DNA of 64,000 nucleotides, from NCBI RefSeq assembly GCF_000430745.1, contig NZ_AUMP01000004.1, forward strand, positions 1 through 64,000. The letters run 5' to 3'. The first letter of the stretch is position 1; each line of letters starts with the position of its first letter. Shown one piece after another: positions 17,376 through 26,038 of the stretch. The notes below the pieces were generated by a model. The model did no database searches. It was not told where the DNA came from and saw only the letters and a program-made list of their open reading frames with translations. Made by a program: the position numbers and the translations under genes. This stretch comes from Fictibacillus gelatini DSM 15865. GTDB lineage: Bacteria > Bacillota > Bacilli > Bacillales > Fictibacillaceae.

Positions 17376-18410
17376 ATGAATACCAAAGTGAAAGAAAGGG
17401 ACCATTATTTCGACAATGCGAAGTTCATCTTAATTTTTCTCGTTGTCTTAGGCCATTTCTTAACACCAATTAAAGATCAAAAAGATATCTTATATACACT
17501 TTACAACTTTATATATACGTTTCATATGCCTGCGTTTATTTTAATTGCAGGATTTTTCACAAAAGGTGTATTTAAAAAAGGGTACATTCAAAAGATTTTA
17601 AAAAACGTCCTTGTCCCTTATATTATTTTCCAAATCATTTACACCATTTATTACTACAAATTATACGATAAAGACGATATTCATCTGACGCTATTTGATC
17701 CGAATTGGGCCATGTGGTTTCTGTTGAGTCTCGTCTTTTGGAATTTAATGCTTGTCGTATTTACAAGAATTAAATATTCACTTATTATTGCGATTATTAT
17801 CGGCGTTGCCGTCGGCTATTTTACAGAAGCGGGAACGTATTTAAGCATTCAACGGACGTTCGTGTTCTTCCCTATATTTTTATTAGGACATTATTTGGAG
17901 AAAAAAGATTTTCGCCTTATTTTTAAACCTTCGATGAAAATTTTAGCCAGCCTTTTCTTAATTGCATTATTTGCTTTCTATCATTTCATCATTCCCGATA
18001 GTTCAAAAGACTGGCTGCTTGCCTCCTCATCCTATGCCGACATTTTAGGAAACAATGCATGGTATGGGGGCTTTATCAGGCTTGGAATGTACACGATTGC
18101 CTTTTTAGCGACATTTAGCTTTCTTGCGATTATTCCACGCAGGAAGATGTTTTTTACAGAGATGGGCCAACGAACATTATATATTTATTTGTTGCACGGA
18201 TTTATTTTAAAATATCTTTTTACGACGGAATTTTTCCATACGCTCAAGAATCAGCACGCTTATTTCGTCGTCTTATTATTAGCGGTTTCGATTACGTTAA
18301 TTTTAGCGAGCAAGCCGGTTGTTACTATTGCTCAGCCGTTGATTGAAATGAGGTGGTCGAAATTGCAGTTCATGCTGAAAAAATATCGAAAAAAACCTGC
18401 GGAAGTTTAA
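17376..18410 (+). CDS. Acyltransferase-3 family membrane protein
   Basis: 344 residues, about ten membrane helices. The N-terminus DHYFDNAKFILIFLVVLGHF contains the conserved His of acyltransferase-3 (OatA/YfiQ-type) proteins, followed by YTFHMPAFILIAGFF. Such enzymes O-acylate surface polysaccharides, peptidoglycan or small molecules using a membrane-borne donor; the substrate here is unknown. AAGGAGG lies 7 bp upstream of the start. Monocistronic by position. Confidence 0.88.
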   Translation: MNTKVKERDHYFDNAKFILIFLVVLGHFLTPIKDQKDILYTLYNFIYTFHMPAFILIAGFFTKGVFKKGYIQKILKNVLVPYIIFQIIYTIYYYKLYDKDDIHLTLFDPNWAMWFLLSLVFWNLMLVVFTRIKYSLIIAIIIGVAVGYFTEAGTYLSIQRTFVFFPIFLLGHYLEKKDFRLIFKPSMKILASLFLIALFAFYHFIIPDSSKDWLLASSSYADILGNNAWYGGFIRLGMYTIAFLATFSFLAIIPRRKMFFTEMGQRTLYIYLLHGFILKYLFTTEFFHTLKNQHAYFVVLLLAVSITLILASKPVVTIAQPLIEMRWSKLQFMLKKYRKKPAEV

Positions 18411-18424
18411 ATGCCGCAGGTTTT
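18392..18424. terminator. Bidirectional terminator between acyltransferase and hutH
   Basis: AAAACCTGCGG/CCGCAGGTTTT stem with T-runs on both strands; the acyltransferase stop codon lies in the loop. Confidence 0.88.
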
Positions 18425-18434
18425 TTCGTTTTGC

Positions 18435-19958
18435 TTAGTTGACTATGCATTTTTGTTTTAACAGCAATTCGTTCCACTTTTTATCAGTCAGCCATTTTGC
18501 GATGTTTTCAACATCCTTAGAGAACACTCTGTCTTTTGTAATAACAGGGCAAACTTGCCGGGCTGCTTCGTAAACTTCCTTCGTTTTCGGAGCTAATTTG
18601 TCCGCCCCTCGATAATGAACAGCTTGCAAAGCACATACGGTTTCAATCGCAAGTACACGGCGAACGTTCGCGATAATTTGATACGCATGGCGGGCTCCAA
18701 TTGTTCCCATGCTTACATGGTCCTCCTGGTTCGCAGATGACGGAATGGAATCAACGCTTGCCGGATGAGCGAGTGTTTTATTTTCAGAAACAAGGGCGGC
18801 CGCTGCATATTGAAGAATCATTGCCCCGGATTCAAGACCAGGATTCGTGCTCAAAAATGCAGGCAGTCCTCCGCTTAACTGAGGGTTTACCATCCGTTCA
18901 ATGCGCCGTTCGGAGATGTTCGCAAATTCAGCCATTGCAATTCCCAGAAAATCCATTGCGAGTGCGACTGGCTGTCCATGGAAGTTACCGCCTGAAATAA
19001 CCTTTCTTCCTTCGTCAAAAATAAGCGGGTTATCCGTTGCCGCATTGATTTCGATCTCAAGCTTTTCTTTCACATACGTAAGCGCTTGCCATGAAGCCCC
19101 GTGTACTTGAGGAATACACCGGATCGAATAAGCATCCTGAACCCGAATTTCTCCCTGGCGAGTCGTCAGCTGGCTTCCTTCCAAATAATTGCGAATGCGC
19201 TCAGCCACTTCAATTTGTTCTTTGTATCCACGTGCTAAATGAATGTCTTCATCAAACGGATCAATAATACCATTTAAGCCTTCCATTGTTAGTGCCGCTA
19301 TCGCCTCGGTTTGATACGCCAATTGTTCGGCTTCTAAATAAGCGACAACCCCCTGTGCTGTCATGGCTTGTGTTCCATTGATCAGGGCAAGTCCTTCTTT
19401 GGCAGTTAATGTAATGGGTAGAATGCCTTCCGCCCCTAATGCTTCAATTGCCGGGACACGTTTTCCTTTGTAAAAGACTTCTCCTTCGCCAATCAACACG
19501 AGTGCAAGGTGAGATAACGGCGCCAAATCACCGCTTGCGCCAAGAGAGCCTTGCTGCGGAATAACCGGGATCACCTCCTGGTTAACGAGCTTCAATAATG
19601 TTTCGACAACAACCGGACGAACCCCGGAAAATCCTTTAAGAAGGGCATTCGCTCTAAGAAGTACCATAAGGCGAGCCACTTTTTCCGGGAACGGGTCCCC
19701 TACGCCGCATGCATGGCTGCGAATTAAATTCAGCTGAAGTTCTTCAACATCGCCTTGATCAATATAAACATCGCTTAATTTGCCGAAACCGGTCGTGATC
19801 CCATAAATCACCTTATTATTATTCACAATGTAATCAACCGCTTTCCTGCTGTCAGCGACCTTTTTCATGCTTTCTTCAGAAGCGGTGACCTGTTCCCCTT
19901 CATCAAGAATACGTTTGATTTCCTCAAGTGTAAGTGTGTTGCCAGTTAATGTGACCAT
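18435..19958 (-). CDS. hutH: Histidine ammonia-lyase
   Basis: 507 residues, full length. The MIO prosthetic-group triad Ala-Ser-Gly lies in [16 protein letters not shown] (about residues 140-155); NGTQAM and [20 protein letters not shown] are further family blocks. It deaminates L-histidine to urocanate. Sequence runs closely parallel to B. subtilis HutH, so a Phe/Tyr-lyase role is unlikely. Unusually, no other hut gene (hutU, I, G, M, P) is adjacent. A hairpin in the leader may be an attenuator. Confidence 0.95.
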   Translation of the reverse strand: MVTLTGNTLTLEEIKRILDEGEQVTASEESMKKVADSRKAVDYIVNNNKVIYGITTGFGKLSDVYIDQGDVEELQLNLIRSHACGVGDPFPEKVARLMVLLRANALLKGFSGVRPVVVETLLKLVNQEVIPVIPQQGSLGASGDLAPLSHLALVLIGEGEVFYKGKRVPAIEALGAEGILPITLTAKEGLALINGTQAMTAQGVVAYLEAEQLAYQTEAIAALTMEGLNGIIDPFDEDIHLARGYKEQIEVAERIRNYLEGSQLTTRQGEIRVQDAYSIRCIPQVHGASWQALTYVKEKLEIEINAATDNPLIFDEGRKVISGGNFHGQPVALAMDFLGIAMAEFANISERRIERMVNPQLSGGLPAFLSTNPGLESGAMILQYAAAALVSENKTLAHPASVDSIPSSANQEDHVSMGTIGARHAYQIIANVRRVLAIETVCALQAVHYRGADKLAPKTKEVYEAARQVCPVITKDRVFSKDVENIAKWLTDKKWNELLLKQKCIVN

Positions 19959-20008
19959 ATTCTCCCTCTTTCCTATTAGTTCTATATCGTGATAAAGAAA
20001 TGAAAATA

Positions 20009-20050
20009 GGAGGCTGTATCCAGAAATTTACCACTCCAGACACAGCCTCC
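20009..20050 (-). terminator. Leader hairpin upstream of hutH (possible attenuator)
   Basis: Nine-bp stem GGAGGCTGT/ACAGCCTCC separated by 24 nt. On the minus strand it is followed by TATTTTCATTTC, which could act as a terminator in the hutH leader about 50 bp before the start codon. No HutP-type UAG-repeat site is seen. Confidence 0.5.
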
Positions 20051-20242
20051 TTTCATCAGGCATACAAAATTACGCCATTATTTGAGATGTTTTGCTTTAC
20101 ATACAGTTTATTTGCTTTGAAAAATTCCGTCAATTACCTTTCAACAACTTATCAGTTTATCAAATTAAAGGAATTGATGTATAAACTATGAATCTACCGG
20201 CAATGATGTTACTACTAAATGAGATGAAAGAGAGTGATGATC

Positions 20243-20704
20243 ATGCTGGAAGTTCAAAGGGAGATCGTCCGTGCCGTGATGAGCCGTACTCCGGTCGCGG
20301 ATGAAAATGGCGAAGATTTTTTTATCGGCTATGATGCCGAAAGCATTCCATATTTGATTTTGCCTACGGCAAAAGGACTATTGGATGATTCAGAAATGTA
20401 TGCGATCTCTTTTTCACGCGATGCAGAAAATGTATACAAATACCATTTAGGCAATCAAATTAAAGCTGTTCATTTAAACAGCTTCACGATGTTCCACGAT
20501 CATTTAGATTTTTTCTTCGGACCGAATCATGCGATGCTGACTCGTTTTCTATCTGAACCCGTTTATCAATCGTATGTTAAATGGTCACGATTCCAACAAG
20601 ATCAATTAATTAAAGACACCCTGAACCGGTTTAACCAGGCGCAGGATTTTCAAGAAAAAGAACGTTATCGCGATCGATTGTCTTTATTACTTCAAGAAGA
20701 TTAA
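20243..20704 (+). CDS. Hypothetical protein with IDEAL-like C-terminal tail
   Basis: 153 residues from an ATG; an overlapping GTG three codons earlier is possible. I do not recognise the N-terminal 110 residues. The C-terminus (LIKDTLNRFNQAQDFQEKER, then YRDRLSLLL) resembles the short IDEAL-type helical tail of several small Bacillus proteins. Soluble, no signal peptide. It stands alone between the hutH leader and the permease promoter. Confidence 0.7.
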   Translation: MLEVQREIVRAVMSRTPVADENGEDFFIGYDAESIPYLILPTAKGLLDDSEMYAISFSRDAENVYKYHLGNQIKAVHLNSFTMFHDHLDFFFGPNHAMLTRFLSEPVYQSYVKWSRFQQDQLIKDTLNRFNQAQDFQEKERYRDRLSLLLQED

Positions 20705-20777
20705 TGAAAAATGATGATGCCGACATATTCCAGTTCTTCCAAATCGATATTTTAATTTATAAAAATATTGAAATTGG

Positions 20778-20806
20778 TTGACAAAAATAAATTTCGACAA
20801 TATACT
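20778..20806 (+). promoter_or_regulatory. Strong sigma-A promoter for the amino-acid permease
   Basis: Consensus TTGACA, a 17-bp spacer and TATACT, about 65 bp upstream of the permease start. Confidence 0.85.
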
Positions 20807-20823
20807 ACAAAATGTTCGTAGTA
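20803..20823. promoter_or_regulatory. Inverted repeat at the permease transcription start
   Basis: TACTAC, 9 nt, GTAGTA: a perfect 6-bp inverted repeat overlapping the -10 box. It could be an operator; no regulator is assigned. Confidence 0.45.
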
Positions 20824-20826
20824 TTA

Positions 20827-20841
20827 AATTTTCAATAAATT
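20827..20841. promoter_or_regulatory. Candidate CodY box in the permease leader
   Basis: AATTTTCAATAAATT matches 13 of 15 positions of the CodY consensus AATTTTCWGAAAATT. A roadblock position downstream of the promoter fits CodY control of amino-acid uptake genes. Confidence 0.5.
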
Positions 20842-20869
20842 CAATTATTTTTATGGAGGCATCATTACT

Positions 20870-22267
20870 ATGAACATCATGAGAAAGAAATCTATTTCAC
20901 AAATGATTTCTGAAAGTAATAAAAAAGCATTAAGCCGTTCTCTCGGAGCGTTTGATTTAACACTTCTCGGAATCGGCGCCATTATCGGAACGGGGATTTT
21001 TGTATTGACAGGTGTTGCCGCGGCACAGCATGCAGGGCCATCCCTTATTATATCCTTTATTATTTCCGCTATTGCTTGCGGATGTGCGGCATTATGCTAT
21101 GCCGAATTCTCTTCATCTGTGCCGATTGCCGGAAGCGTATATACGTACACATACGCAACGATCGGGGAAATTGTCGCATTTCTTATTGGCTGGGACTTAA
21201 TGCTTGAATATTTGCTCGCTGTCTCATCCGTCGCTACCGGTTGGTCGGCTTATTTTCAATCATTGCTCAGCGGATTTGGCATTCACATCCCAGCTGTTTT
21301 ATCTTCCGCTCCGGGAGCGGGAAAAGGCGGAATTGTCGATTTGCCCGCAATTGTCATAATTTTAATTATTACTGCATTATTAAGTAAAGGCATTCGGGAA
21401 AGTGCAAAAGTAAACAATATTATGGTTTTTATCAAATTAGCCGTTGTCATTTTATTTATTGTTGCAGGTGTAGGATATGTGAAACCGGATAACTGGACAC
21501 CTTTTATGCCTTTTGGCTTCCAGGGAATTATGGCGGGCGCGGCGACAGTCTTTTTTGCCTATATCGGTTTTGATGCAGTATCAACGGCAGCCGAAGAAGT
21601 ACGCAAGCCACAACGTGACTTGCCGATCGGGATCATTTCATCACTGGTCATTTGTACGACATTATATATTATTGTTTCGTTAGTCTTAACTGGGATTGTC
21701 CCATTTGCGAAATTAAATGTTTCTGATCCCGTTGCTTTTGCGCTTCACTTTGTAGGCCAAAATACAATTGCTGGATTAATATCTGTCGGGGCCATTACAG
21801 GGATTACAACCGTTCTTCTCGTTATGTTATACGGACAGGTTCGAATCTCTTTTGCAATGAGCCGGGATGGACTTTTGCCGCCTGTTTTTTCAAAAGTTCA
21901 TCCAAAATTCAAAACACCATTTGCAAATACGTGGTTAATCGGATGCATTGCCGCAATTATTTCCGGAATAGTTGATTTAAACACGCTTGCGGAATTGGTG
22001 AATATCGGAACTTTGTCCGCGTTTACTTTAGTCGCTATTGCAGTAATTATTTTGAGAAAAACGCATCCTAACTTGAAAAGAGCGTTTAAAGTTCCGTTTG
22101 TGCCTGTTTTGCCGATCATTACCGTCTTCATTTGCGGTTACTTGATGATCAGCCTGTCCAAAGTAACCTGGATCTCGTTTGTCATTTGGATTGCTATCGG
22201 TTTTATCGTCTATTTCTTTTACGGACGCAAGCATAGTAAATTGAATGATGAAAAAAAAGCAGGGTAA
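20870..22267 (+). CDS. APC-superfamily amino-acid permease (YfnA/BcaP type)
   Basis: 465 residues with 12 or more membrane helices. The family opening LGAFDLTLLGIGAIIGTGIF and the block FAYIGFDAVSTAAEEVRKP place it in the cationic-amino-acid-transporter branch of APC permeases. B. subtilis YfnA and BcaP are close in length and sequence; I cannot separate them by eye, so substrate (branched-chain or other neutral amino acids) is open. GGAGG lies 10 bp before the ATG. A candidate CodY box in the leader favours a BcaP-like role. Confidence 0.9.
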   Translation: MNIMRKKSISQMISESNKKALSRSLGAFDLTLLGIGAIIGTGIFVLTGVAAAQHAGPSLIISFIISAIACGCAALCYAEFSSSVPIAGSVYTYTYATIGEIVAFLIGWDLMLEYLLAVSSVATGWSAYFQSLLSGFGIHIPAVLSSAPGAGKGGIVDLPAIVIILIITALLSKGIRESAKVNNIMVFIKLAVVILFIVAGVGYVKPDNWTPFMPFGFQGIMAGAATVFFAYIGFDAVSTAAEEVRKPQRDLPIGIISSLVICTTLYIIVSLVLTGIVPFAKLNVSDPVAFALHFVGQNTIAGLISVGAITGITTVLLVMLYGQVRISFAMSRDGLLPPVFSKVHPKFKTPFANTWLIGCIAAIISGIVDLNTLAELVNIGTLSAFTLVAIAVIILRKTHPNLKRAFKVPFVPVLPIITVFICGYLMISLSKVTWISFVIWIAIGFIVYFFYGRKHSKLNDEKKAG

Positions 22268-22283
22268 GTTCCCTGCCTTTTTT
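22253..22283. terminator. Bidirectional terminator between permease and ktrB
   Basis: AAAAAAGCAGGG and CCCTGCCTTTTTT form a strong stem usable from either side; it overlaps the stop codons of both converging genes. Confidence 0.88.
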
Positions 22284-23635
22284 CATCCCGTAAATAATTC
22301 TCCATCGGGGTATCTAATATTCGCCTTATCGGCGGGTTTTGCCAACGAAAAGGCAAGTGTGAGCGGGCCGATTTTCCCGAGAAACATCATGAAAATAATC
22401 ACAATTTTTCCGACTACAGTTAAATTCATCGTAAAATCCATTGTTAATCCGACCGTCCCAAAGGCGGATACGACTTCAAACAATATTTGCAAAAATGATC
22501 CTTTTTCGGTCACGCTCATAATCATTACAGCAAGAAAAATAAAGATGGCACTAATACAGGAGATGGCCAATGCACGCAAAACAATCGTATTTCGAATGGT
22601 CCGTTTCATGATAACCGTTTCATCTTTTCCACGTAAAAATGTAACGACAGCAGCCACAATCACGATAAACGTCGTTAATTTAATCCCACCGCCTGTTGAT
22701 GTGCTTCCGGCACCAACAAACATTAAGAGAATGGTTAACAGACATGTTGCGGGTTCCATATGTCCGATATCGATCGTGCTGAATCCCGCTGTTCTTGGAA
22801 CAATCGCCTGAAAGTAGGCCGCCCAAACTTTATCCGCTCCTGAAAGCTTCCCGAGCGTTCCCGGGTTATTTCGTTCCATTAAATAAATGGCAATAAACGC
22901 CACAATATTAACGGCAATCGTACCTATGATCATTACTTTTGAATGCAGGGATAAATTCTTCCATTTCCTGCTCGCCCAAAGATCAACAAGAACGGTAAAT
23001 CCAAGTCCGCCTACTATAATAAGTAACGTAATCACCATATTTATCGTCGGGTCACCGACATAACGGGCCAAATTATCAGGCCAGAGGGCAAATCCAGCAT
23101 TGTTATATGCTGCAATGGTATGAAAGATTCTATAGTACAAGCCCTTTGCGAACCCCATCTCCGGCACCCATTTTAAGCATAAAAAGAAGATTGCGATCAG
23201 TTCGATTGAAACGGTAAATAAGAAAAGATTCCGTACAAGGCGAATAACTCCGCCAATCGAGGGCTGGTTTAAGGCTTCTTGCATAATTAGCCTCTGCTTA
23301 ATGCCAATCCTTTTTCCCATCATAATGACGACCAAAACGGCGAACGACATAATTCCCAGGCCACCGACTTGAATTAAAAACATGATGACAATCTCACCGA
23401 ATAACGTAAAGGAAGAACCCGGGTCAATAGAAGTTAATCCTGTCACCGTTGAAGCCGATACTGCGATAAAAAAAGAATCGATCCAGGAAATTGGTTTTTC
23501 TGTTGCAATTGGAAGCTTTAATAACAACCCACCGATAATAACAAGCGAAAGAAAGATGAGTGCTAATATTTGTGGCGGATTTAATTTAATTGGATTATAC
23601 ATGTATGGCTTTTTCTCTTTTACTCTAAGAGCCAC
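22283..23635 (-). CDS. ktrB: Potassium uptake channel subunit KtrB (Trk/Ktr family)
   Basis: 450 residues in the Trk/HKT/KtrB fold of four M1-P-M2 repeats. Selectivity-filter regions are visible as SASTVTGLTSID, YNNAGFALW, AGSTSTGGGIK and SAFGTVGLT. The start is GTG with AAGGAG upstream; it begins 7 bp after the ktrA stop. It forms the membrane channel gated by the KtrA octamer. The ktrAB unit is headed by a c-di-AMP riboswitch. Paralogues KtrC/KtrD are similar, so the letter is by operon context. Confidence 0.92.
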   Translation of the reverse strand: MALRVKEKKPYMYNPIKLNPPQILALIFLSLVIIGGLLLKLPIATEKPISWIDSFFIAVSASTVTGLTSIDPGSSFTLFGEIVIMFLIQVGGLGIMSFAVLVVIMMGKRIGIKQRLIMQEALNQPSIGGVIRLVRNLFLFTVSIELIAIFFLCLKWVPEMGFAKGLYYRIFHTIAAYNNAGFALWPDNLARYVGDPTINMVITLLIIVGGLGFTVLVDLWASRKWKNLSLHSKVMIIGTIAVNIVAFIAIYLMERNNPGTLGKLSGADKVWAAYFQAIVPRTAGFSTIDIGHMEPATCLLTILLMFVGAGSTSTGGGIKLTTFIVIVAAVVTFLRGKDETVIMKRTIRNTIVLRALAISCISAIFIFLAVMIMSVTEKGSFLQILFEVVSAFGTVGLTMDFTMNLTVVGKIVIIFMMFLGKIGPLTLAFSLAKPADKANIRYPDGELFTG

Positions 23636-23641
23636 TTTCTG

Positions 23642-24298
23642 TTACACTCCTTCTGCCTCAAACCTGTTTAAATCTTCATTTCTTCCGATGACAACGAGAA
23701 TATCTCCGTTTTGAAGTTTTACGTTGGCAATGGAGGAGACAAAAATCTCTTCCTTTCGTTTAATAGCAACAATGTTGCAGCCGAAACGGGCGCGAACATC
23801 CAATTCCGTTAACGTTTTCCCGATCAACTTATCAGAAACGGGAATCTCAATGATGCTATATTCATTCGATAGTTCAATAAAATCAATGATTTTATCTGAT
23901 GTGATCAGTTGTGCGACCCTTTGTGCCATATCCCGTTCAGGGTGAATGATTCTGTCTGCCCCTAGTTTCTCCAGCACCTTATGATGATAATCATCCTGTG
24001 CCTTTACCCAGACTTTCTTGACTCCCATTTCTTTCAACAACAATGTTGTCAAAATGCTCGATTGAATGTCGTCCCCGATTGAAACAATAACGTGATTAAA
24101 ATTGCGAATGCCAAGTGCCTGCAGCGCCTTTTCATCGGTCGAATTGGCCTGAACTGCCTGTGTGACAATGTTGGAAAATTCATTGACGCGCTCAATATCC
24201 CTATCAATCGCGAGCACTTCATATCCCATATTAGAAAACTCACGACAAATGCTGCCTCCAAAACGTCCTAAACCAATTACTGCAAATTGCTTGTCCAT
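23642..24298 (-). CDS. ktrA: Potassium uptake regulatory subunit KtrA (RCK)
   Basis: 218 residues from an ATG preceded by AAGGAGAG; a longer upstream frame overlaps the riboswitch terminator and is rejected. The N-domain starts FAVIGLGRFGGSICRE, the GxGxxG nucleotide-binding fold that senses ATP/ADP; the C-terminal RCK_C domain (about 135-215) is where c-di-AMP binds in characterised members. It gates KtrB. Confidence 0.93.
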   Translation of the reverse strand: MDKQFAVIGLGRFGGSICREFSNMGYEVLAIDRDIERVNEFSNIVTQAVQANSTDEKALQALGIRNFNHVIVSIGDDIQSSILTTLLLKEMGVKKVWVKAQDDYHHKVLEKLGADRIIHPERDMAQRVAQLITSDKIIDFIELSNEYSIIEIPVSDKLIGKTLTELDVRARFGCNIVAIKRKEEIFVSSIANVKLQNGDILVVIGRNEDLNRFEAEGV

Positions 24299-24334
24299 GC
24301 TCTCTCTCCTTATGTTGAATACAAAATGAAAACA

Positions 24335-24363
24335 ACAAAAAAAGACCATTGCGAAAAATGGTC
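24335..24363 (-). terminator. Expression-platform terminator of the ktrAB riboswitch
   Basis: GACCATT/AATGGTC stem followed on the minus strand by a run of T, placed between the ydaO aptamer and ktrA. This is the OFF structure expected when c-di-AMP is bound. Confidence 0.85.
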
Positions 24364-24384
24364 AGCCTGTGTTAAAACTGTCCT

Positions 24385-24566
24385 TTCTCCCAAATAACGC
24401 TTACGAGGTTAGCTGTCGGATTAGGGAATGGAGTATCCCCTCTTGCTGCAAATGCAAGATTCACCCCGGAATGATTGGGTCCCCCGCTTCTTTTTTTGTG
24501 ATAGTTTAAAAAGTTTGGGAAGCTTTCAGGCTCTCCTTTTTAAACACACATTTAGAATTCAGCGAT
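24385..24566 (-). ncRNA. ydaO/yuaA c-di-AMP riboswitch
   Basis: Read on the minus strand the conserved blocks occur in order: CGCTGAA at the 5' side, GCGGGGGACCCAATCATTCC, GGGGTGAATC, GGGATAC, AATCCGACAGCTAACCTCG, TAAGCG and a closing GGGAGAAAGGA. These are the invariant parts of the ydaO aptamer, which turns genes off when cyclic di-AMP is high. It precedes ktrAB, its classical target. Confidence 0.95.
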
Positions 24567-24641
24567 TTTCAAGGCATTTATTCAGTTCGTAGGAATTTAA
24601 GTCTAATTTAATCCTCCTAGCGAAAATTGTCAATCATTTTA

Positions 24642-25424
24642 TTAAAATTTACCAGTAAGCTGAAGGACGACAATAATGAGGCCCAGCCCCCAGACGTAAA
24701 TGGCAAATCCTTTTAAAGTTCCTTTTTTTAATAGAGAAATCATCCATCTGACCGCAATATAGCCAAATAGAGCCGACATGATCGTGCCAATGGCCAATGC
24801 GCCAAACGATATCGACTCCGCTTGTTCTGTAAAAAGATCTTTCGCCTGCAACAAACAGCCGCCGGCTATTGCCGGAATGGAGAGGAAAAATGAAAAGTAA
24901 GCTGCCGTCTCTTTATCGATTTTCCGAAAAAGCGCTGCGGCGATTGTGAGACCTGATCGCGAAATAGCTGGCAAAATGGCTGCGCCTTGAAACGTGCCAA
25001 TGACAATTGCATCCGCAAACGAAATTTGATGAAGTTTTTTAAATCCTTTTTCTTTCATTGAATCTGCTGCCCACAAGATGAAACCGGTCGCTAAAAACTC
25101 CCATCCGACCGTCACACCCGTTTTCGAAATTTCTTCAAAATAATCTTTAAAAGATAGACCGATAATAACGGTCGGAATCGTTCCCGCAATTAATAGCAGT
25201 CCTATTCGGGAGAACGGTTTTTTCAAAAGGTCAAGCAGTTCTCTCCAATAGACGGTAATAACAGCAATTAATGTGCCGAAGTGCAGCATGGCGTCAAGAA
25301 ACAAACCCGCATCATCCAAATGAAACAGGTGCCGTCCTAAAAGCAAATGACCCGTTGAACTTATCGGAAGAAACTCCGTTAATCCTTGTATGATCCCCAA
25401 AATCATCGCCTGAAACCAATCCAT
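24642..25424 (-). CDS. uppP: Undecaprenyl-diphosphatase UppP/BacA
   Basis: 260 residues, about eight membrane helices. The active-site blocks EFLPISSTGHLLLG (residues 17-30) and PAISRSGLTIAAALFR are present. It removes a phosphate from undecaprenyl pyrophosphate to recycle the lipid carrier for cell-wall synthesis; overexpression gives bacitracin resistance. It stands alone, upstream of the ktrAB leader on the same strand. Confidence 0.93.
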   Translation of the reverse strand: MDWFQAMILGIIQGLTEFLPISSTGHLLLGRHLFHLDDAGLFLDAMLHFGTLIAVITVYWRELLDLLKKPFSRIGLLLIAGTIPTVIIGLSFKDYFEEISKTGVTVGWEFLATGFILWAADSMKEKGFKKLHQISFADAIVIGTFQGAAILPAISRSGLTIAAALFRKIDKETAAYFSFFLSIPAIAGGCLLQAKDLFTEQAESISFGALAIGTIMSALFGYIAVRWMISLLKKGTLKGFAIYVWGLGLIIVVLQLTGKF

Positions 25425-26038
25425 TATCCGTCACCCCTAATCCCGAGTCCATTGGTACAGCGTATTCAGGAATGGAAATCAATAGTACAAGTTCATTATT
25501 CTTACCGAGGGAATCGGATGGTTCTTATCAATTTCATCATTGGTTTTGAATTTCATCCTTTAGCAGATTGGATAAGAATTCTTCACTTCTATCTTCAAAA
25601 CTGGTGAACCCCCAATTAAATGCTTTTACATATAGGCACTTTGGGGAAAAATTGAAGCCCACGACATAAAAAATGCCCTGCAGTACGGTTCCATTGGAGA
25701 TATTTTCACCTCCGGGACTCGCTTTAGTCCTTGAGACGAGCTCTATCGGACAAAATTTTGCCTCCACTCTTTATTTTTGTCCTTGAGGCGGGCTCTATTG
25801 GACACATTTTTACCTCAAGGACTCATTTTTGTCCTTGAGACGGGCTCTATTGGACACATTTCTACCTCAAGGACTCATTTTTGTCCTTGAGAACGGCTCT
25901 ATGCGAACAAAATCCAGGCTACCTCATGAAAAATAGTCCTTTAGCAAGCTTTTTTAAGATTAATGCTTTCTTGTTATCTCTCAGAAATGAGGGATAGAAA
26001 ATCAGTTTTAAGTCAATTGATTTGGAAACAATGCTTAA
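25425..26038. other. 614-bp gene-free region with tandem repeats
   Basis: No credible gene. Its middle holds the 52-bp-period array described separately; the flanks are AT-rich and show nothing I can assign. Short minus-strand frames here are built from the repeats. Confidence 0.6.
25728..25915. repeat. 52-bp tandem array, three full units and a partial fourth
   Basis: Three consecutive 52-bp units begin TCCTTGAGRCGRGCTCTAT; a fourth is cut after about 32 bp and a degenerate partial unit precedes them. Within the second and third units CTCAAGGA faces TCCTTGAG of the next unit, giving hairpins of 8-9 bp across each junction. Units 2 and 3 are almost identical; unit 1 is diverged. 52 bp is close to five helical turns. 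Confidence 0.85.

Noticed and set aside
18435-19958. Phenylalanine or tyrosine ammonia-lyase
   Set aside because: Tempting given the Phe pathway nearby, but the sequence follows bacterial HutH throughout, including the LAPLSHLA segment.
20009-20050. HutP-binding antiterminator
   Set aside because: The hairpin is real, but the spaced UAG triplets of HutP sites are absent and no hutP gene is seen.
25537-25767. 76-codon frame in the 52-bp repeat region
   Set aside because: Built from repeat sequence; no start signal and no protein-like composition.
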